The translations under genes and the position numbers were made by a program. The notes beneath the pieces were generated by a model. That model saw only the letters and a list, made by a program, of their open reading frames with translations, searched no databases and was not told the origin of the DNA. Shown piece by piece: positions 4,933 to 10,286 of a DNA stretch of 10,286 bases. The first letter of the stretch is position 1. Each line of letters opens with the position of its first letter. Source of the DNA: Chlamydiales bacterium (GTDB taxonomy: Bacteria > Chlamydiota > Chlamydiia > Chlamydiales > FEN-1388); NCBI GenBank assembly GCA_021372185.1, contig JAJFUY010000245.1, forward strand, positions 1-10,286. The letters run 5' to 3'.

Positions 4933-6419
4933 ATTTTGGCTCCCAGCTTCACTCTTGGATCTAGGAGCATATAGCTAATATCGGCAACAAGGTAGCCAAC
5001 CAGAGCTAAAAATGAGCCAACAAGTGATGAAAACATCATCACATTATAGTCACGATTTAAGATGGCATCATAAAAAAACTTACCAAATCCATGTATTTCA
5101 AAGATGGTTTCTATGATTACAGAACCGCCTATTATCATGCCCAATGAGCCGGCTACTGATGTGATAATTGGAATAGAGGCATTCATAGCCACATGCTTGC
5201 CATAAAGACGCATAGGCCCCACGCCCTTGGCTCTTGCGGTGCGTACATAATCTTGTCCTAAGCACTCCAAAAATACGGCACGCGAAAGCCTCGTTTGCAC
5301 AGCTAAACTCCCCAAAAATATGGTCAATAATGGCAAGGTAATATGCCGTGCGATATCAAACAAGCGCTGCCAAGAAGTTAAGCTTTGATAGATGGCATCT
5401 TCACTTGAAAAACCCCTAATTGGAAAGGGTATATCTGTAAATGGATAATTATGATGAAGCGCAACCTTTTCTATTAAAAACGGTGCCACAACAAAGACAG
5501 GCGTAGCCCAAAGAATCAAGAACAAAAAATTACAGCTTCTATCAAAAAAACTGCGAGAATAGACCGCCATAAACATTCCAAAAATCTGGCATATAACAAA
5601 GGTTGCTATCATAGGCAGCACAGAGAGCGTAAGTGAAATCTTTAGCCTTGATGCTACTTCACTTATCACGGTCCGATTTGGGTCATTACGCATCACGCCA
5701 AAATCAAGCGTTAAGGTGCGAGTAAGATATTTTGCAAGGCGTGTATCAAAAAACGCCGTGCGTAAAAAACTTGGGCCCTCTTGTGCAAAGACAAGCCCAT
5801 CGGGATTTTCTTTGTACCAATTAGAAAGTATTTCTAACTGCTGAGCCATTTCTTCTGTATTTTTTGGGGGACGCTCACGAAATGAATCTAAAAAGAGATT
5901 GTTTTTAGCAATTTGCTGGTTTTGCTGTCTTTCATTACTTGTCAGTTTGGCTTTAATTACTGTAAATCGAGTAGCTCCTCGCAAGAAAAAATAGAGCGCT
6001 AATTTTCTTGTTTCAAAGGCAATTTTTGGATCTTTTGCAATACTCAAAAGCTGAGGCAAAATAAACCTCGCTTTATCGCTTAAATTCACACGTAATTCTG
6101 CATAATTTTTGGCACTCATTTCATCGCGTTTGAATTTCAAAGATTCAAGCTGTGACACAATTTTACGCTTAGTTAGTGTAGGCCAATCGTTATAGAGAAT
6201 AGGAAGTGTAAGGCCAAAAAATTCTCGAAACTGCAAGTAGCGATCTTCTGGGCCAACGGTAGTTACAGTAGCACGTCTTGAAGCTTCACCTGATGCACCA
6301 ATATCAGAGACAAATACAGGCTCTCCCGGGCTTAAATTTATGATCAAAAAGTTCACAAATACTATAGCCAAAAGCGTAAGTGGTAATAACAAAAGCCTGT
6401 GGATTATATAACCGAACAT
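4929..6419 (-). CDS. oppB: Oligopeptide ABC transporter permease OppB, enlarged form
   Basis: The product is 496 aa (standard OppB about 310-330). It pairs with OppC to form the membrane channel of a peptide importer. Residues 1-34 show the canonical start: MFGYIIHRLLLLPLTLLAIV, then NFLIINLSPGEPV, equivalent to the family's 'R-L-x-P-G-D-P'. Family sequence resumes at about 230 (RTLTLDFGVM, the LDFG-S equivalent, and SRLKISLTLSVL). It continues through membrane helices at about 262-283, 295-318, 358-378, 418-438 and 460-485. The EAA loop is DYVRTARAKGVG (390-401), followed by IETIFEIHGFGKFFYDAIL and the terminal LLDPRVKLG. The roughly 190-residue segment at 36-228 is predicted soluble, helical and charged, and would lie on the periplasmic side if topology is normal. 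An AGAAG lies about 6 nt before the ATG, and oppA ends 12 nt upstream, so the genes are surely co-transcribed. Confidence 0.93.
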   Translation of the reverse strand: MFGYIIHRLLLLPLTLLAIVFVNFLIINLSPGEPVFVSDIGASGEASRRATVTTVGPEDRYLQFREFFGLTLPILYNDWPTLTKRKIVSQLESLKFKRDEMSAKNYAELRVNLSDKARFILPQLLSIAKDPKIAFETRKLALYFFLRGATRFTVIKAKLTSNERQQNQQIAKNNLFLDSFRERPPKNTEEMAQQLEILSNWYKENPDGLVFAQEGPSFLRTAFFDTRLAKYLTRTLTLDFGVMRNDPNRTVISEVASRLKISLTLSVLPMIATFVICQIFGMFMAVYSRSFFDRSCNFLFLILWATPVFVVAPFLIEKVALHHNYPFTDIPFPIRGFSSEDAIYQSLTSWQRLFDIARHITLPLLTIFLGSLAVQTRLSRAVFLECLGQDYVRTARAKGVGPMRLYGKHVAMNASIPIITSVAGSLGMIIGGSVIIETIFEIHGFGKFFYDAILNRDYNVMMFSSLVGSFLALVGYLVADISYMLLDPRVKLGAKI

Positions 6420-6431
6420 AACAACTTCTTT

Positions 6432-8498
6432 CTATTTTACGGTCCAAGAATACATGTATACCGGTTGCTCAACCTGCGCCCCAGGCACTAAATCTTGTCT
6501 TTCTTTGGGGATAAAAATGTTCTGAATATAGCTCCACCAAATCAATGTATTTGTAGGGCTAAATAAAAACGTGTAGGGCTGTTCATCATAGATGATGCCA
6601 TGCAGCTTTCTATAGAGCTCTTTTCTTACTGACGGATCTTTTTCAAACTGCAGTTTTTCTATCACTCGATCTAGCTGTACATTTTGAAAGCCTATCATGT
6701 TTGAGGAGCCTTTAACTTGTGCACCTTCTGAGTGCCAAAGCTGCCGCGGATCTTCAGGAGGCGCACCCAAACTCCATGCTAAATAGAGGGCATCAAAATT
6801 TTTTTCTTCAAACGCCGCTGAAAGATCAGCTAAATCCATGCCATTTAATCGGCAGTCTATACCTATTTCTTTTAGTGACTGAGCAATAAGTTCACAGTTT
6901 ATTTTAGCTATGGCATTCTTTACAAAGTAGGCGAGCGTAAAGCTAAAAGCCTCTTTTTTGCCGTTAATCACTTTATGCAAAATTCCATCGCCTTCAGAGT
7001 CATACCAGCCTTCTTCTGCTAACATAAGCTTGGCCTTATCAGGATCAAAAGGATAGGGTGCCAAAAGCGTGTCATACTCACTAGACCCATAAAAAGATGG
7101 TCCTGTAATTTCTACACCTTGGCCATTTAGATTTTGGCGGATAAGACGGCCTCTATCAATAGCATAGGTGAGGGCTTGGCGGGTTTTTTTATTGGCAAAA
7201 AGCTCACGTTTTTCATTCCAGCCAACGTATGTGTAGGATCTTTGTAGAAAATCAAGGCGCCTTATAGAATTGCCCTGAGAATTTTGCTCTTTATATTCAG
7301 GTGATTCTAAAAAGCGGTCAAGCTCTACAAGGCTTTGAGGGTTGAGAATGCATAGGTCTATTTTTTGAGTAAGAAAATCCCTAAAAAGCGCCTCTGTGGT
7401 TTCAAGAAAGTAGATCTCCATAGCCTCGTAAAGCGCCTGAACTTGGCTATAATAATCTCCATTTTTACGAAAACGTATCTGCCTATCATCTATTCCATCA
7501 AAAATCCACGCTCCGCAAGATACAATGACGCGCGAGGCAAAGTGAGAAGCAAAGCTTTGGGCCCAGGTTGAACTTGTCCTATAAAAATCAGGACCCGCAT
7601 CATCAGGACAAATTTTTGTGCCATCATGGTTGTATTGATAGACAAAGCGAGCTAGAGGCCTTAGCTGTGATACATAAAAAGGCACAGCATAGGGTAGTGA
7701 CAGTACAGATTGGTCATTTTCGTCTAAGGTTTGTGTGAGCTTGCACGTTACAACAAACGTCAAATCATCAATAACCTCCAATTTATCAATATCGCGCAGC
7801 AAAAAACGCAGCGTAACAGCATCTGGCACATCTACATGTGTATTTGAAAGGGCATCCCAAAAAAATTGAAAGTCATGCGCTGTAACTGGGGTTTTCTTTA
7901 AAAAATGCCCCGATAAGGCCATCTCATCCGGAAAATGGCGCTGTTCTAACGGCTGCCACATAAGATCATCGCGTAGGTGCACCCAGAATGCTACACGATC
8001 TGGCCTATCTGTTTTTCTTTGCTCCATTTTAATAGCAAAATCTTGCGACATTCGCTCATAAAACCCAAATTTTTGAGAGGCTACTTGGCCTTCACAATAC
8101 CCTGTCCACTCACTTACCTGTAGCCACTGGCTAAATGGATGTAAATTTTGCGGCGAACCAATAGTAGCTAGCCTAAACGTGCCCTTTGGTACAAAATTTG
8201 GGCCAAGTAATTTGGGCATCGTCTCAGTAAAAAAAGGGTCAACCTCCAACATATTCTTGTATTTAGGGTCTATGTGAGGGCGCTTTTGGTTTTTTTTCTG
8301 CTTTTTTGTATCAGAGATCCCAGAACTATCAGCCTTTTTTTGCTTCACCTCTTTCTGAAGCACCTCTAAGCGCTGGTTAATAACAGCTAACCGCTCTTCT
8401 TGTATAAGCGAAGACCAATACAACAGCCCCAAGAGGGTACAAATGACCACCCAAGTAATGCATCGGAGAAGAAAAGTAAGAAGCGAAGATTTTTTCAT
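6432..8498 (-). CDS. oppA: Oligopeptide-binding protein, SBP family 5, membrane-anchored
   Basis: The product is 688 aa, longer than typical OppA (about 540). Such proteins capture peptides outside the inner membrane and deliver them to OppBC. There is one N-terminal hydrophobic helix (about 8-30) without a lipobox Cys, so it looks like an uncleaved anchor. A short coiled-coil-like region (33-52) and a Lys-rich linker (51-75) follow. The SBP_bac_5 domain begins at about 106 (GTFRLATIGSPQNLHPFSQW). Family hallmarks are PVTAHDFQFFWDAL (204-217), YTYVGWNEKRELFANKKTR with QALTYAIDR (422-449), YPFDPDKAKLMLAEEGWYD with SEGDGIL (482-507), and LWHSEGAQVKGSSN (587-600). The start ATG at 8498 has only a weak site upstream. 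It is the first gene of the minus-strand operon and is divergent from glgP. The exact substrate (oligopeptide, dipeptide or other) is not readable from the sequence. The long linker matches the enlarged partner permeases and suggests a co-evolved complex. Confidence 0.9.
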   Translation of the reverse strand: MKKSSLLTFLLRCITWVVICTLLGLLYWSSLIQEERLAVINQRLEVLQKEVKQKKADSSGISDTKKQKKNQKRPHIDPKYKNMLEVDPFFTETMPKLLGPNFVPKGTFRLATIGSPQNLHPFSQWLQVSEWTGYCEGQVASQKFGFYERMSQDFAIKMEQRKTDRPDRVAFWVHLRDDLMWQPLEQRHFPDEMALSGHFLKKTPVTAHDFQFFWDALSNTHVDVPDAVTLRFLLRDIDKLEVIDDLTFVVTCKLTQTLDENDQSVLSLPYAVPFYVSQLRPLARFVYQYNHDGTKICPDDAGPDFYRTSSTWAQSFASHFASRVIVSCGAWIFDGIDDRQIRFRKNGDYYSQVQALYEAMEIYFLETTEALFRDFLTQKIDLCILNPQSLVELDRFLESPEYKEQNSQGNSIRRLDFLQRSYTYVGWNEKRELFANKKTRQALTYAIDRGRLIRQNLNGQGVEITGPSFYGSSEYDTLLAPYPFDPDKAKLMLAEEGWYDSEGDGILHKVINGKKEAFSFTLAYFVKNAIAKINCELIAQSLKEIGIDCRLNGMDLADLSAAFEEKNFDALYLAWSLGAPPEDPRQLWHSEGAQVKGSSNMIGFQNVQLDRVIEKLQFEKDPSVRKELYRKLHGIIYDEQPYTFLFSPTNTLIWWSYIQNIFIPKERQDLVPGAQVEQPVYMYSWTVK

Positions 8499-8505
8499 AC
8501 CCAGG

Positions 8506-8534
8506 TATATATGCTATATGAATGTTAAGAACAA
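8506..8534 (-). promoter_or_regulatory. Candidate promoter for the opp operon
   Basis: On the minus strand, TTGTTC (8534-8529) and TATATA (8511-8506) are separated by 17 nt, a sigma70-like spacing with moderate matches. Transcription would start about one base before the oppA ATG, giving a leaderless message. That would fit the lack of a good ribosome binding site, but the AT-rich context makes chance matches likely. Confidence 0.22.
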
Positions 8535-8569
8535 ATATTTTCTAGCCTCATAGTTGCTCTATACTGAAA

Positions 8570-8597
8570 TTTAAGGATTTGTTATAGGTACCATAAT
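8570..8597 (+). promoter_or_regulatory. Candidate promoter for glgP
   Basis: TTTAAG (8570-8575) and CATAAT (8592-8597, five of six to the -10 consensus) are 16 nt apart. A start near 8604 would leave a leader of about 20 nt that includes the AAGGA ribosome binding site (8614-8618). The site lies within the 125-bp divergent region shared with oppA. Confidence 0.3.
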
Positions 8598-8623
8598 ACT
8601 CGTTATTCTCCTGAAGGACCTTT

Positions 8624-10286
8624 ATGACAACGACAGCTCAAAACTCATTTTCTGTAGAAGAACAAGCTGTCATTCTCATTCAGAAGATTAAATACTACCT
8701 CATCACAAATGTTGGACGCGTGCTTGAAGAGGCAAATCCTGAAGAATTTTATCGCGCGCTTTGCTACGCCATACGTGAACAGATAATGATTAACTGGCAG
8801 GCAACAGCAGATACCTGGCATAAAAAAAATGCTCGGATTGTGTTTTATCTGTCTCTAGAGTTTCTTCCAGGACGATTTTTAAACAATAACCTGACTAACC
8901 TTAAGAACTTAGATGTAGTGAGGCTTGTATTAAAAAAAACTGGGCGCACACTACATGACGTTATAGCCTTTGAATATGACCCAGGGCTGGGTAACGGCGG
9001 CTTAGGAAGGCTAGCATCTTGCTTTTTAGACTCGCTTGCCACACTTAAAATGCCCTCTCGTGGCTATGGCCTGAGATATCAGTATGGCCTCTTTGAACAG
9101 CAGCTTTTAGAGGGCGTGCAAATAGAAAAGCCTGATTTATGGCTCTTATCTGAAAACCCATGGGAATTTAGAAGAGACGGTAGACGCCAGGTAGTAAACT
9201 TTTGTGGTAACCCCATACAACGTGTGAACGCTATTGGCGATGAGGTATATGATCTAGGAGACCCTGAAGAAGTCTCGGCCATACCCTACGACATCCCTAT
9301 TGTTGGCTACAGTGAAAAAGAAGACTTTGCTGTAGTATCGATGCGCCTTTGGACAACCAAAGAATCTCCCAGAAACTTCCAGCTTCAGCGCTATAATGCC
9401 GGCCGCCTTGATCAAGCAGCAGAAAACACCACTCTTACCGATGTACTCTACCCAAGCGACGTTACTGAAGTAGGTAAGCGCATTCGGCTTAAGCAAGAGT
9501 TTTTAATGGTGTCAGCATCACTTAAAGACATCTTACGCTACTACTTTAGCACCAACACCAACATAAAAGACTTTCAAGATAAAGTTCGTATACAAATTAA
9601 CGACACACACCCCTCTGTACTCATTGCCGAGCTCATGAGACAGCTCACCTCGCACTACGACATGCCGTGGGAGAAGGCTTGGGAAGTTACTCAAAGCTGC
9701 ACAAGCTATACAAACCACACCATATTGTCTGAAGCCTTAGAGCAGTGGGATCAGGGGCTATTTCGTTACCTTCTACCACGCCAGTACAAAATCATCGAGC
9801 GCATTAACCAGGATTTTTGCACAAAAGTACGCACTCAATACCCAGGCCAAGAAGATCGCATCCATAAGATGTCGATTCTAGAAAATAACATGGTACGTAT
9901 GGCAAACCTTGCCGTTGTTGGCTGCCATAAGGTAAATGGTGTAGCTGCCCTGCACACAGAAATCCTCAAAAACACGCTCTTTAAAGAGTTTTATGACCTA
10001 TGGCCCGATAAGTTTGTTAACATCACAAATGGCGTAACCCATAGACGCTGGCTACTTAATGCCGACCCGGATTTAGCTAAATTCATCACTGAGCGTATAG
10101 GAAAAGACTGGATTTGTGATTTTAGCCAAATCAAAAAGCTTGGTGCCTTTGCCTCTGATGAGGCAAGCCAAAAAGCCTTCTTAGAAGTAAAGCGCAAAAA
10201 CAAACAAAACCTGCTAGATTTTATTCACGATGAAGGCCGCCCAAGAGATGCTAGTGGCAACCATATCCCCTCTGATGTCACACTTG
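8624..10286 (+). CDS. glgP: Glycogen (alpha-glucan) phosphorylase, N-terminal 554 residues
   Basis: The enzyme releases glucose-1-phosphate from the non-reducing ends of glycogen or maltodextrin, using pyridoxal phosphate in the cytosol. The frame is open from ATG 8624 (AAGGA at 8614-8618, 5 nt upstream) to the window edge. About two thirds of a usual 810-840 aa enzyme is visible. Family signatures include YLSLEFLPGR (75-84), EYDPGLGNGGLGRLASCF (117-134) with LDSLATL, RGYGLRYQYGLF (146-157), the ENPWE segment (177-181), RLKQEFLMVSASL (288-300), INDTHPSVLIAELMR (325-339), TNHTILSEALE (363-373), MVRMANLAVVGCHKVNGVAALH (423-444, here in part: MANLAVVG, HKVNGVAALH) and NITNGVTHRRWL (466-477). The PLP-lysine region lies beyond the edge. 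No frameshift or stop interrupts the visible part. Glycogen metabolism is a known feature of many Chlamydiae. Confidence 0.97.
   Translation, partial: MTTTAQNSFSVEEQAVILIQKIKYYLITNVGRVLEEANPEEFYRALCYAIREQIMINWQATADTWHKKNARIVFYLSLEFLPGRFLNNNLTNLKNLDVVRLVLKKTGRTLHDVIAFEYDPGLGNGGLGRLASCFLDSLATLKMPSRGYGLRYQYGLFEQQLLEGVQIEKPDLWLLSENPWEFRRDGRRQVVNFCGNPIQRVNAIGDEVYDLGDPEEVSAIPYDIPIVGYSEKEDFAVVSMRLWTTKESPRNFQLQRYNAGRLDQAAENTTLTDVLYPSDVTEVGKRIRLKQEFLMVSASLKDILRYYFSTNTNIKDFQDKVRIQINDTHPSVLIAELMRQLTSHYDMPWEKAWEVTQSCTSYTNHTILSEALEQWDQGLFRYLLPRQYKIIERINQDFCTKVRTQYPGQEDRIHKMSILENNMVRMANLAVVGCHKVNGVAALHTEILKNTLFKEFYDLWPDKFVNITNGVTHRRWLLNADPDLAKFITERIGKDWICDFSQIKKLGAFASDEASQKAFLEVKRKNKQNLLDFIHDEGRPRDASGNHIPSDVTL

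Noticed and set aside
8845..10203. Several minus-strand open frames of 60-80 codons opposite glgP
   Set aside because: They are shadows of the uninterrupted, strongly conserved glgP frame.
1..10286. tRNA, rRNA, riboswitch or CRISPR features
   Set aside because: I scanned by eye for tRNA-like arms, conserved rRNA segments and regular repeat arrays and saw none.

Overview
The window looks like a stretch of chromosome from a Chlamydiae-type bacterium, most likely an environmental, amoeba- or arthropod-associated lineage. This placement is inferred. It rests on AT-rich DNA, an oligopeptide permease set (binding protein, OppB, OppC) with unusually enlarged permeases of the kind I recall from chlamydial genomes, a secreted Gly-rich protein with a Pmp-like GGAI motif, and a glycogen phosphorylase. 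No rRNA or other phylogenetic marker is present, so the phylum call is moderate and the genus is unknown.

Right part (about 3307-10286), ordinary core genome. Three minus-strand genes form a tight operon: an oppA-like peptide-binding protein (688 aa), oppB (496 aa, 12 nt after oppA) and oppC (541 aa, overlapping oppB by 4 nt, ATGA). Both permeases carry the normal BPD_transp_1 core at the C-terminus and a large extra segment between the first membrane helix and that core. The ATPases OppD/OppF are not in the window. Divergently, across a 125-bp intergenic region, glgP (glycogen phosphorylase) starts at 8624 and runs off the right edge after 554 residues.

Left part (1-3306), an accessory and degraded zone. 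It begins with the first 35 codons of a minus-strand gene, possibly a transposase. Next come a probable secreted 2-oxoglutarate/Fe(II) oxygenase-like protein (207-1022) and a truncated Gly-rich Pmp/adhesin-like secreted protein (1068-1718), which is joined out of frame to the C-terminal end of an unrelated, probably FN3-like protein (to 1936). A relic of the 3' end of a second oppC follows on the opposite strand. After that come a compact run of small unknown genes (possible 35-aa membrane peptide, 68 aa, 177 aa with an N-terminal helix) and a convergent 115-aa protein with an L7/L12-like motif. Two repeat families support repeated rearrangement here: a 42-bp direct repeat (119-160 and 3261-3302, 35/42 identical) and a 46-bp direct repeat containing the oppC 3' end (1912-1957 and 3299-3344, 39/46 identical).

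The main new observation is that the region immediately downstream of oppC is a scar and insertion zone bounded by these repeats. The relic oppC tail differs from the intact one almost only at synonymous sites plus one nonsense change. This suggests an old, formerly functional paralogue rather than a recent duplication. I found no clear complete novel defence or toxin system; the 35/68/177-aa cluster is the best candidate for an undescribed small module.
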